Assembly (NCBI GenBank): GCA_027487055.1
Contig: JAIYEJ010000096.1
Span: forward strand, 1-5,410
Source: Methylotenera sp.
Lineage (GTDB): Bacteria; Pseudomonadota; Gammaproteobacteria; Burkholderiales; Methylophilaceae
Reading direction: 5' to 3'
DNA length: 5,410 nt
Part shown: positions 1 through 5,410 of the stretch, piece after piece
Layout: each line of letters begins with the position of its first letter
Position numbering within the stretch: the first letter of the stretch is position 1
Notes under the pieces: model-generated
What the model saw: the letters and a program-made list of their open reading frames with translations, nothing else
The model's database searches: none
What the model was told of the DNA's origin: nothing
Position numbers and translations under genes: made by a program

Positions 1-646
1 AGAGGCTAAAAATAAAGCCAGCATCTCAGTTGCACTTGCGAAGCTTTGTGTTGCAATGAAAGATTGCCCAAAATATCGCCTTGAATTTAGAACAGGCGGC
101 ATGATAGGTGCAAACGCTTTTGCCTTGCCTGGTGGCATCATGGTGGTGACAGATGAGTTGGTTAAACTTGCGAAAAATGACACAGAGATCATAGCTGTGC
201 TTGCGCACGAATTGGGTCATGTTAAGCGGCGACATGCTTTTAGGCAAAGTATTCAAGGCGTGTTGTCTGGTTTGATATTGGCTGCAGTCACGGGAGATGT
301 AAGTGCAGTCGCATCAGGATTGCCGACTGCACTCATGCAAATGCGCTATTCGCGTTTGCATGAAATAGAAGCGGATGAGTTTGCGTTAACAGCATTGCAA
401 AAAGCTTGTTTACCACCACGCGCATTTGCAGATATTCTAACTCGGCTAGAAATGCAAATGCATGAAACTGATGGTCAAAATAACTCAAAAAATAAAAAGA
501 AAACTAACCGTACTGAAACCAAAAAAGATAAAAACTTGGAGCGTCAATCAAGCCATAAAGATGTGGTATCAGAAATGCTTGCAACGCATCCTAACACGCA
601 GACGCGGGTAAAGCCGTTTTTAACAGCAAAGCAAAATTGCAAGTAA
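1..646 (+). CDS. M48-family zinc metallopeptidase, 5' end cut by window
   Basis: The reading frame is open from base 2 to the TAA at 644-646, so this is the C-terminal part of a longer gene. The ATG at 56 is internal; 18 further codons precede it in frame. Numbering from that ATG, a GANAFALPGG stretch (18-27) leads to the zinc motif HELGH (51-55, bases 206-220). A hydrophobic segment follows (about 67-93), then HEIEAD (102-107), where Glu103 should be the third zinc ligand and Asp107 the usual conserved acid. A C-terminal ATHPNTQTRV motif (176-185) is typical of the family. These features match membrane-associated M48 proteases (Oma1/Ste24-like 'Zn-dependent protease with chaperone function'). 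In betaproteobacteria such proteins often carry an N-terminal DUF7092-type domain and a membrane helix, which would lie outside the window. Likely role: protein quality control at the membrane or periplasm. The substrate is unknown. A lysine/asparagine-rich insert lies at 136-169. Confidence 0.9.
   Translation, partial: EAKNKASISVALAKLCVAMKDCPKYRLEFRTGGMIGANAFALPGGIMVVTDELVKLAKNDTEIIAVLAHELGHVKRRHAFRQSIQGVLSGLILAAVTGDVSAVASGLPTALMQMRYSRLHEIEADEFALTALQKACLPPRAFADILTRLEMQMHETDGQNNSKNKKKTNRTETKKDKNLERQSSHKDVVSEMLATHPNTQTRVKPFLTAKQNCK
461..562 (+). other. Low-complexity Lys/Asn/Thr-rich insert in the M48 protease
   Basis: These codons (residues 136-169 counted from the internal ATG at 56) encode a stretch dominated by Lys, Asn, Thr, Gln, Glu and Asp, with a KNKKK run and a KKDK run. 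It sits between the last helix of the catalytic domain (FADILTRLE) and the C-terminal ATHPNTQTRV motif. From memory of related proteases this linker is short. The DNA is A-rich here, but the frame stays open and the C-terminal motif is intact, so it is an in-frame insertion and not a frameshift. It is probably a disordered, positively charged surface loop. Confidence 0.6.
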
Positions 647-697
647 GTCACGTTAAACGCTTGAAACGCATATGTAATTTCTTGCTAAATTAAGCTA

Positions 698-732
698 TTT
701 AGGCTAATCTCACGCATTATTACAATCATAAT
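698..732 (+). promoter_or_regulatory. Possible promoter for the small membrane module
   Basis: Two overlapping -10-like hexamers, TACAAT (721-726) and CATAAT (727-732), each match TATAAT at five of six positions. They lie just upstream of a strong ribosome binding site. The -35 region is poor (TTTAGG at 698-703, 17 bases from TACAAT). The position is sensible for transcription of the unit starting at 754, but the call rests on short motifs only. Confidence 0.3.
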
Positions 733-738
733 CAAATC

Positions 739-745
739 AGGGGGA
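739..745 (+). promoter_or_regulatory. Strong Shine-Dalgarno site of the 34-codon ORF
   Basis: AGGGGGA lies eight bases before the ATG at 754, which is ideal spacing. An in-frame ATG at 745 touches the purine run directly, so it is too close to be served by it. The site therefore supports the 754 start and supports translation of this very short ORF. Confidence 0.65.
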
Positions 746-753
746 TGACTACT

Positions 754-858
754 ATGAAAAATCCATTAGAATCAGTGTTAGGCACGATTATTTCGGGGCT
801 AATACTAACCGTAGTGTTGGTTGTTTTTTTGAAAAATTTCTTAGTAGCTGGAGTTTGA
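754..858 (+). CDS. Small single-pass membrane protein, 34 residues
   Basis: ATG at 754 to TGA at 856-858 encodes 34 residues. A short polar start (MKNPLES) precedes an unbroken hydrophobic segment at about residues 8-26, then Lys27-Asn28 and a hydrophobic tail. This is the profile of a one-helix inner-membrane peptide. It has a strong, well-placed ribosome binding site (739-745). It ends one base before the ATG of the next gene, whose own ribosome binding site lies inside this ORF, so the two are very probably co-transcribed and translationally coupled. I do not recognise a family. By position it may be an accessory subunit or stabiliser of the downstream four-helix protein, much as small peptides accompany membrane oxidases, but that is inference. 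The main doubt is its length, since short hydrophobic ORFs can arise by chance in AT-rich leaders. Confidence 0.6.
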   Translation: MKNPLESVLGTIISGLILTVVLVVFLKNFLVAGV

Positions 859-859
859 T

Positions 860-1354
860 ATGGAAACCTTAATGCCTGGTATTGCGCGTTGGTTACATGT
901 GATTTTTGGTGTTACTTGGATTGGTTTGCTCTATTATTTTAATTTAGTGCAAATGGCTGCCTTAAAAGATGCTGGTGCTGATGGCACTGCGGCAGGAATC
1001 ACCAAGCATGTTGCACCGCGCGCCCTGTTTTATTTTAGATGGGCAGCAGTGGGCACATGGATTGCAGGTGCATGGCTGTTGGGCGCTGGTTTTATGGATG
1101 CTTTTATGCTCAGAAATGGTTATGAGGGCATTGGTATAGGTGCGTGGTTGGGCACCATTATGTTGTTTAATGTTTGGCATTTTATTTGGCCTAATCAGAA
1201 AAAGATTTTAGGCATGGTGCCAGCGACAGATGAAATAAAAGCCAAAGCCCGCCGAGTTGCAATGCTCGCGTCTCGCACCAATATGATGTTATCTATCCCG
1301 ATGTTATTTTTTATGGCAAACGGATTAAGTCATCGCAGTGTATTAGGGCTGTAA
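860..1354 (+). CDS. Four-helix membrane protein related to the PuuD (urate hydroxylase) membrane domain
   Basis: The 164-residue product has four predicted membrane helices at about 10-30, 58-80, 92-112 and 140-156. Its start, with ARWLHVIFGVTWIGLLYYFN (9-28), and the later WPNQKKIL segment (110-117) resemble the Urate_ox_N membrane domain of PuuD. Full PuuD proteins pair a longer membrane domain with a C-terminal cytochrome c. Here the protein is roughly half the domain length and has no CxxCH haem-binding motif. His13, His50, His107 and His158 are candidate haem or metal ligands; His13 and His107 lie in or near helices. GGAG at 850-853, six bases before the ATG, supports this start over the ATG at 872. 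The gene follows the 34-residue ORF by one base and is closed by a terminator. No purine-degradation genes are visible nearby, so urate oxidation should not be assumed. A general role as a membrane haem or redox protein is possible. Confidence 0.75.
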   Translation: METLMPGIARWLHVIFGVTWIGLLYYFNLVQMAALKDAGADGTAAGITKHVAPRALFYFRWAAVGTWIAGAWLLGAGFMDAFMLRNGYEGIGIGAWLGTIMLFNVWHFIWPNQKKILGMVPATDEIKAKARRVAMLASRTNMMLSIPMLFFMANGLSHRSVLGL

Positions 1355-1370
1355 TGGCATTTTAGGCTTT

Positions 1371-1402
1371 AACGGCGGCCTTAGCCGCCGTTTTGCTTTT
1401 TT
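1371..1402 (+). terminator. Intrinsic terminator after the PuuD-like gene
   Basis: A perfect nine-base stem (AACGGCGGC at 1371-1379, GCCGCCGTT at 1384-1392) encloses a CTTA tetraloop. A T-rich tract follows, TTTT partly inside the stem end, then GC and six T. It begins 16 bases after the stop at 1352-1354. There is no matching A-tract on the left, so it should act on + strand transcripts only. It separates the membrane module from the arginine genes. Confidence 0.9.
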
Positions 1403-1488
1403 AGATTTGGCTAATTTTCTAGTCTTTTTGTTATTTTAATTCTTGTTATTTGATTACTATTATTGTTTGACTTTTGCACGGAAAAAAT
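1403..1488 (+). promoter_or_regulatory. AT-rich leader likely to hold the argDFG promoter
   Basis: This gap lies between the terminator and argD, so transcription of the arginine cluster must start here or read through. It is very T-rich. The best -10-like hexamers are TTTAAT (1435-1440, five of six) and TACTAT (1455-1460, four of six). Neither has a good -35 at normal spacing, so no exact promoter can be named. I see no clear ArgR-type operator. A weak GGA at 1480-1482 lies six bases before the argD ATG. Confidence 0.35.
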
Positions 1489-2673
1489 ATGACGCAGCAC
1501 TTAATGAATAACTATAACCGCTTACCTGTTACTTTTACAAAAGGGCAGGGCGTTTGGTTATGGGACACCAATGGTGAGAAATATCTAGATGCACTTTCTG
1601 GTGTGGCTGTGAATGGACTTGGGCACGCACATCCTAAATTAACTAAAACCATTGCTGAGCAGGCCGCTAATCTTATTCATGTGTCAAATTACTATCATAT
1701 TGCTGAGCAAGATGCATTAGCTGATAAATTGGCCGAAATATCTGGTATGGATAAAGTGTTTTTTTGCAATTCTGGTTGCGAGGCGAATGAGGCCAGCATC
1801 AAGTTGGCGCGATTGTATGGGCATAATAAGGGTATAGAAAATCCAGAAATTATTGTGATGGAACGCAGTTTTCACGGACGTACCATGGCTACCCTCTCTG
1901 CAACGGGTAATCGAAAAGCACAAGCTGGTTTTGAGCCATTGGTATCTGGTTTTATTCGCGTGCCATATGATGATTTAGGCGCCGTCAAGCAAATTGCAGC
2001 GCGTAAGAACAATGTAGTCGCCATATTGGTTGAGCCTGTGCAAGGTGAGGGTGGCGTAAATATACCTGCTGATATGAGCGCTTATTTGCAAGGCTTACGA
2101 AAAGTCTGTGACGAAAATGGTTGGCTACTCATGGTAGATGAAGTGCAAACGGGTATTGGACGCACTGGAACTTGGTTTGCGTTTCAACATACAGGCATTG
2201 TGCCAGATGTGATGAGTTTGGCTAAAGGTTTGGGCTCTGGCGTGCCAATTGGCGCGTGTGTCGCAAAGGGCGCAGCTGCAGATGTTTTTGTGTATGGTAA
2301 ACATGGCTCTACGTTTGGTGGCAATCCATTGGCAACAGCGGCTGGATTAACCACTTTAAATGCGATTCATGATGAAAAGCTCCGTGAAAACGCACAAGCA
2401 ATGGGGGAATTAATTTGTGATGGTTTTAAACGAGAGCTTGCCAATACCAAAGGCGTCGTGGTGATTCGTCACGCAGGCTTAATGATAGGTATTGAGCTTG
2501 ATAGACCTTGCGCTGAGCTTATAAAAATCGCCCTAGAAGCAAAGTTACTGATTAATGTTACTGCGGATAGTGTGATTCGTTTATTACCACCATTGGTGAT
2601 TAATGCTGAAGAATCTCAAATCCTAGTTATGCAATTGTCAGCCATTATTAAAGCATTTTTGCAAAATAAATAG
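1489..2673 (+). CDS. argD: Acetylornithine aminotransferase
   Basis: This is a PLP-dependent class III aminotransferase (EC 2.6.1.11). It converts N-acetylglutamate semialdehyde and glutamate to N-acetylornithine and 2-oxoglutarate in arginine synthesis; many ArgD enzymes also serve lysine synthesis as succinyldiaminopimelate aminotransferase. Numbering from the ATG at 1489 (394 residues): LDALSGVAVNGLGHAHP near the N terminus, the phosphate-binding NSGCEANE (94-101), SFHGRT (127-132), the cofactor Asp in DEVQ (217-220), the Schiff-base Lys246 in LAKGLGSG, and STFGGNPLA (274-282). All catalytic elements are intact. NSGCEANE has Cys97 where Ala is commonest. A TTG at 1474 would add five residues (MHGKN), but the product then starts MTQHLMNNYNRLP at 1489, the typical family start, so the ATG is preferred. 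It is the first gene of a tight argD-argF-argG cluster. Confidence 0.95.
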   Translation: MTQHLMNNYNRLPVTFTKGQGVWLWDTNGEKYLDALSGVAVNGLGHAHPKLTKTIAEQAANLIHVSNYYHIAEQDALADKLAEISGMDKVFFCNSGCEANEASIKLARLYGHNKGIENPEIIVMERSFHGRTMATLSATGNRKAQAGFEPLVSGFIRVPYDDLGAVKQIAARKNNVVAILVEPVQGEGGVNIPADMSAYLQGLRKVCDENGWLLMVDEVQTGIGRTGTWFAFQHTGIVPDVMSLAKGLGSGVPIGACVAKGAAADVFVYGKHGSTFGGNPLATAAGLTTLNAIHDEKLRENAQAMGELICDGFKRELANTKGVVVIRHAGLMIGIELDRPCAELIKIALEAKLLINVTADSVIRLLPPLVINAEESQILVMQLSAIIKAFLQNK

Positions 2674-2686
2674 TAAGACACCAATC

Positions 2687-3601
2687 ATGGAAATCAAACA
2701 TTTTTTGCAGTTTAATGATTTAAGTACGGAAGAGCTTAATCATATATTTGCGCGCGCTAGCTGGATTAAAAGCCAATTTAAAAGTTATCAACAATATTGG
2801 CCATTGCAAGACCGCACGTTGGTGATGATTTTTGAAAAAGCCAGTACACGCACGCGCTTAAGTTTTGAGGCTGGCATGCATCAGCTAGGGGGCAGTGCAA
2901 TTTACTTGAATACGCGCGACTCGCAACTCGGACGTGGCGAACCAGTTGAAGATGCAGCGCAAGTGATATCGCGTATGAGTGACTTGGTGATGATACGTAC
3001 TTTTGAACAAGATATTATTGAGCGCTTTGCTGCTAATTCGCGCGTACCTGTCATTAACGGCCTAACTAACGAGTACCATCCTTGCCAAATTTTGGCAGAT
3101 ATTTTCACTTTAATTGAACACCGCGGCCCGATTAAAGGCAAAACCGTGGCGTGGATTGGTGATAGTAATAATGTCTGCAACACTTGGCTGCAAGCTGCAG
3201 AAATGCTGGACTTTAACGTACACGTGAGCACGCCACCCGGTTACGAAGTTGAGCCGGAACGTGCGAATTTGTATGGGCATGATCACTTTGAAACCTTTGC
3301 CGACCCAATGGATGCTGCTAAAGGCGCTGATTTGGTGACGACTGATGTGTGGACAAGCATGGGCTTTGAAGCTGAAAACGCAGAGCGTATGCGTGATTTT
3401 GCAGATTGGCAAGTGGATGCAGACATGATGCTTGCTGCAAATAAAGATGCACTCTTCATGCATTGTCTACCTGCGCACCGTGGTGAAGAAGTAGCGGCTG
3501 AGGTGATTGATGGCCCGCAATCAGTTGTTTGGGAAGAGGCAGAGAATCGTTTACATGTGCAAAAAGCACTCATGGAATATTTATTGTTAGGTAAAATTTA
3601 G
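2687..3601 (+). CDS. argF: Ornithine carbamoyltransferase (anabolic)
   Basis: The enzyme (EC 2.1.3.3) joins carbamoyl phosphate to ornithine, making citrulline. The 304-residue length matches anabolic ArgF proteins. The carbamoyl-phosphate loop STRTR is at 53-57, HPCQ at 131-134, the ornithine-binding SMG loop in DVWTSMGFE at 224-226, and the active-site HCLP at 259-262. The SMG and HCLP motifs identify the ornithine enzyme over aspartate carbamoyltransferase. The start lies 13 bases after the argD stop, with only a weak purine stretch (TAAGA, 2674-2678) as ribosome binding site, so translation may depend partly on coupling to argD. The product is the substrate of ArgG, encoded next. The last codons (LLGKI) carry the first copy of a short repeat that continues into the gap before argG. 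Confidence 0.96.
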   Translation: MEIKHFLQFNDLSTEELNHIFARASWIKSQFKSYQQYWPLQDRTLVMIFEKASTRTRLSFEAGMHQLGGSAIYLNTRDSQLGRGEPVEDAAQVISRMSDLVMIRTFEQDIIERFAANSRVPVINGLTNEYHPCQILADIFTLIEHRGPIKGKTVAWIGDSNNVCNTWLQAAEMLDFNVHVSTPPGYEVEPERANLYGHDHFETFADPMDAAKGADLVTTDVWTSMGFEAENAERMRDFADWQVDADMMLAANKDALFMHCLPAHRGEEVAAEVIDGPQSVVWEEAENRLHVQKALMEYLLLGKI

Positions 3602-3628
3602 TTTAGGTAAAGTTTAAGTTTAGGTAAA
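3587..3628 (+). repeat. Triplicated TTAGGTAAA motif across the argF-argG junction
   Basis: TTAGGTAAA occurs at 3587-3595 (inside the last argF codons), 3603-3611 and 3620-3628, with periods of 16 and 17 bases. Copies two and three match over 11 bases (GTTTAGGTAAA at 3601-3611 and 3618-3628). The third copy supplies the AGG Shine-Dalgarno element (3622-3624), eight bases before the argG ATG. The pattern suggests small tandem duplications of the argF 3' end that lengthened the intergenic gap. Confidence 0.7.
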
Positions 3629-3632
3629 AAAA

Positions 3633-4868
3633 ATGAGCAAAGCAGATAAAAAAGTAAATAAAGTGGTATTGGCCTATTCTGGTGGATTAGATACATCTGT
3701 TATTTTGAAATGGTTGCAAGATGAATACCAATGCGAAGTGGTGACCTTTACCGCTGATTTAGGCCAAGGCGAAGAGTTAGAGCCAGCGCGCGCTAAAGCA
3801 AAAGCAGCAGGCGTAAAAGAGATTTTTATTGATGACGTGCGTGAAGAATTTGTGCGCGACTTCGTGTTTCCCATGTTCCGTGCCAATACGGTTTATGAAG
3901 GTGAATATTTATTAGGCACATCAATTGCACGCCCTTTAATTGCCAAACGCTTGATTGAAGTCGCTGCGCTGACTAATGCCGATGCCATTTCACACGGCGC
4001 TACAGGTAAAGGCAACGACCAAGTGCGTTTTGAGCTAGGCGCTTATGCCTTAAACCCAAATATTCAAATCATCGCCCCATGGCGTGAGTGGGATTTATTG
4101 AGCCGTGAAAAACTCATGGCCTATGCAGAAAAACATGGTATTCCTGTGGATATGAAGCACAAGCAAGGTGGCAGTCCATATTCCATGGATGCGAACTTAT
4201 TGCATATTTCATACGAAGGCCGTCATTTAGAAGACCCATCAGCGGAAGCCGAAGAAAGCATGTGGCGTTGGACCGTGAGCCCAGAAACAGCATCTGATAC
4301 CGCAGAATATTTAGATATTGAATACTTAAATGGTGACCCAGTATCGTTAAATGGCGAAAAAATGAAACCGCACGAAATATTGGCGCATTTAAATAAATTG
4401 GGTGGCAAACATGGTGTTGGACGTTTGGATTTGGTTGAAAACCGTTACGTGGGCATGAAGTCACGTGGTTGTTATGAAACGCCAGGCGGCACAATTATGC
4501 TTAGAGCGCATCGTGCGATTGAAAGTATTACGCTAGACCGCGAAGTCGCGCATTTAAAAGATGATTTAATGCCACGCTATGCCAGCATGATATATAACGG
4601 TTATTGGTGGAGCCCAGAGCGTATTGCCTTGCAAACGCTGATTGACCATACCCAAAAGTCTGTGAATGGTTGGGTGCGTGTCAAGCTTTATAAAGGCAAT
4701 GTGATCGTATCCGGACGTGACAGTAAAACTGATTCGCTTTTTGACTCATCTATTGCGACGTTTGAAGATGACAAAGGCGCTTATGACCAAAAAGATGCAG
4801 GTGGTTTTATTAAGCTTAATGCGCTGAGAATGCGTATTGCGGCCAATTTAAAAAATCGTCAAAAATGA
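3633..4868 (+). CDS. argG: Argininosuccinate synthase
   Basis: The enzyme (EC 6.3.4.5) condenses citrulline with aspartate using ATP, which is split to AMP and pyrophosphate; the product is the substrate of ArgH, not seen in this window. The 411-residue length is that of the shorter bacterial type, not the roughly 447-residue Escherichia coli form. The PP-loop ATP motif AYSGGLDTS is at 14-22, and HGATGKGNDQVRFE begins at His121 and covers the citrulline/aspartate-binding glycine-rich segment. SYEGRHLEDP and the C-terminal synthetase domain (GVGRLDLVENRYVGMKSRG) follow in normal order. All expected motifs are present, with no frameshift. The ATG at 3633 has AGG eight bases upstream within the junction repeat. 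The 31-base gap after argF and the shared strand indicate co-transcription with argD and argF. Confidence 0.97.
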   Translation: MSKADKKVNKVVLAYSGGLDTSVILKWLQDEYQCEVVTFTADLGQGEELEPARAKAKAAGVKEIFIDDVREEFVRDFVFPMFRANTVYEGEYLLGTSIARPLIAKRLIEVAALTNADAISHGATGKGNDQVRFELGAYALNPNIQIIAPWREWDLLSREKLMAYAEKHGIPVDMKHKQGGSPYSMDANLLHISYEGRHLEDPSAEAEESMWRWTVSPETASDTAEYLDIEYLNGDPVSLNGEKMKPHEILAHLNKLGGKHGVGRLDLVENRYVGMKSRGCYETPGGTIMLRAHRAIESITLDREVAHLKDDLMPRYASMIYNGYWWSPERIALQTLIDHTQKSVNGWVRVKLYKGNVIVSGRDSKTDSLFDSSIATFEDDKGAYDQKDAGGFIKLNALRMRIAANLKNRQK

Positions 4869-4875
4869 CTCGTTC

Positions 4876-4901
4876 GTCATCCTCACGAAAGCTGGAATGA
4901 C
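4876..4901. repeat. Degraded palindromic repeat resembling dRS3-type elements
   Basis: The outer arms GTCAT (4876-4880) and ATGAC (4897-4901) are exact reverse complements, separated by an imperfect inner stem around a GAAA loop (4887-4890). With a bulged A, GTCATCC pairs with GGAATGAC. The layout resembles the widespread betaproteobacterial intergenic palindrome GTCATTCC-(8-10)-GGAATGAC, related to Neisseria dRS3, with several inner-stem changes. It starts eight bases after the argG stop. It lacks a following T-tract, so it is not a good intrinsic terminator. Confidence 0.5.
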
Positions 4902-4934
4902 AAAATAGAAGTTGAAAGAAAACATCACTTAAAA

Positions 4935-5410
4935 ATGCAGCAAAAACAAGTCATCGCTTACGACTCTACATTAAGGGACGGCGCCCAAGCGCAGGGCGTT
5001 TCATTTACCGTTGAAGATAAACTCAAAATCGTTCAAAAATTGGACGATTTAGGCATCGGCTATATCGAGGCAGGCAATCCTGGCTCTAACCCCAAAGATT
5101 TAGAGTTTTTTGATCGTGTGGCTTCACTCCAGTTAAAACATACCAAAATCATTGCTTTTGGTAGTACGCGCAAACCCAATATTAGCGCGGCAGCCGATAG
5201 CAACTTACAATCACTCCTACTTGCTAATACCCCTGCAGTAGCCATCTTTGGTAAAAGCTGGGATTATCAAGTGACTGATATATTGCGTACAAGCTTGGAT
5301 GAAAATTTAAAGATGATTGCTGATAGCATCGCATTTTTAAAAGCACAGGCCAAAGAGGTGGTGTTTGATGCTGAACACTTTTTTGACGGCTACAAAGCCA
5401 ATGCAGATTA
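4935..5410 (+). CDS. cimA: (R)-citramalate synthase, 3' end cut by window
   Basis: The frame is open from the ATG at 4935 to the window end (158 complete codons of a protein normally near 530 residues). CimA (EC 2.3.3.21) condenses pyruvate with acetyl-CoA to citramalate, giving 2-oxobutyrate for isoleucine without threonine. The visible part is the start of the HMGL/LeuA-type TIM barrel: YDSTLRDGAQ (9-18) with catalytic Arg14 and metal-binding Asp15, IEAGNPGSNPKD, AFGSTRKP, and FDAEHFFDGYK (144-154). Together these mark the CimA/LeuA3 subfamily and not standard 2-isopropylmalate synthase. The CoA and C-terminal regulatory domains lie beyond the edge. No near-consensus ribosome binding site is seen; a purine run GAAAGAAAA (4914-4922) lies more than ten bases upstream. 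An in-frame TAG at 4905-4907 excludes a much earlier start. It is on the same strand as argG, 66 bases downstream, so co-transcription is possible. Confidence 0.92.
   Translation, partial: MQQKQVIAYDSTLRDGAQAQGVSFTVEDKLKIVQKLDDLGIGYIEAGNPGSNPKDLEFFDRVASLQLKHTKIIAFGSTRKPNISAAADSNLQSLLLANTPAVAIFGKSWDYQVTDILRTSLDENLKMIADSIAFLKAQAKEVVFDAEHFFDGYKANAD

Noticed and set aside
26..256. Minus-strand open frame at the left end
   Set aside because: It overlaps the catalytic HELGH region of the M48 protease, whose plus-strand frame is clearly coding.
745..747. Alternative ATG for the small membrane ORF, three codons upstream
   Set aside because: The purine-rich ribosome binding sequence runs directly into it, leaving no spacing, whereas the ATG at 754 has eight bases.
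647..753. tRNA, small RNA or CRISPR content in the first intergenic gap
   Set aside because: No cloverleaf-compatible pairing, no repeat-spacer pattern and no terminator are visible; only weak promoter-like hexamers are present.
1474..1488. Upstream TTG start for argD adding five residues
   Set aside because: The family typically begins near MTQHLM, and the GGA at 1480-1482 is correctly spaced for the ATG at 1489 but lies downstream of the TTG.
1403..1488. ArgR operator or attenuator upstream of argD
   Set aside because: No pair of ARG-box-like palindromes and no leader peptide with arginine codons could be seen; the region is only AT-rich.
2902..3573. Several overlapping minus-strand open frames inside argF
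   Set aside because: They lie wholly within a clear argF gene, have no recognisable motifs or good start sites, and are rich in Ser, Cys and His as expected from antisense reading.
4114..4494. 126-codon minus-strand open frame inside argG
   Set aside because: It overlaps a fully supported argG, has no domain-like sequence, and lacks a ribosome binding site pattern; it is an antisense shadow.
4876..4901. Hairpin after argG as an intrinsic terminator
   Set aside because: The stem is imperfect and is followed by an A-rich stretch, not a T-tract on the plus strand.
5060..5245. Minus-strand 61-codon open frame near the right end
   Set aside because: It is antisense to the cimA frame, which has strong family motifs on the plus strand.

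Overview
The window reads as a chromosomal segment of a betaproteobacterium with moderately low GC. Sequence style and gene content fit the methylotrophic Methylophilaceae (Methylotenera-like). This assignment is inferred from protein resemblance and AT-leaning codon use, not from a marker gene. All convincing genes lie on the + strand, and both edges cut a gene.

Layout. (1) Positions 1-646 hold the C-terminal part of an M48-family zinc metallopeptidase, with HELGH and ExEAD motifs and an unusual lysine/asparagine-rich insert. (2) Positions 754-1354 hold a two-gene unit: a 34-residue single-helix membrane peptide, followed one base later by a 164-residue four-helix membrane protein related to the membrane domain of PuuD-type urate hydroxylases. 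A strong intrinsic terminator at 1371-1402 closes this unit. (3) Positions 1489-4868 hold a tight arginine cluster, argD-argF-argG, with gaps of 13 and 31 bases. It covers acetylornithine transamination, citrulline formation and argininosuccinate synthesis. The argF-argG junction carries a short triplicated sequence that also supplies the argG ribosome binding site. (4) Positions 4869-4934 form a short gap with a degraded palindromic repeat. After it starts a (R)-citramalate synthase gene (cimA), which runs off the right edge and points to isoleucine synthesis from pyruvate and acetyl-CoA.

How the genes work together. ArgD, ArgF and ArgG carry out three steps of arginine synthesis; argA/J, argB, argC and argH must lie elsewhere. 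CimA would feed 2-oxobutyrate production for isoleucine, so the right half of the window is amino-acid biosynthesis housekeeping. The left half is less well defined: a membrane-associated protease and a small membrane module of unknown function.

Most of the window is ordinary. The least explained part is the small-peptide plus half-length PuuD-like module at 754-1354. I do not see a convincing new defence, mobile or RNA-based system here.
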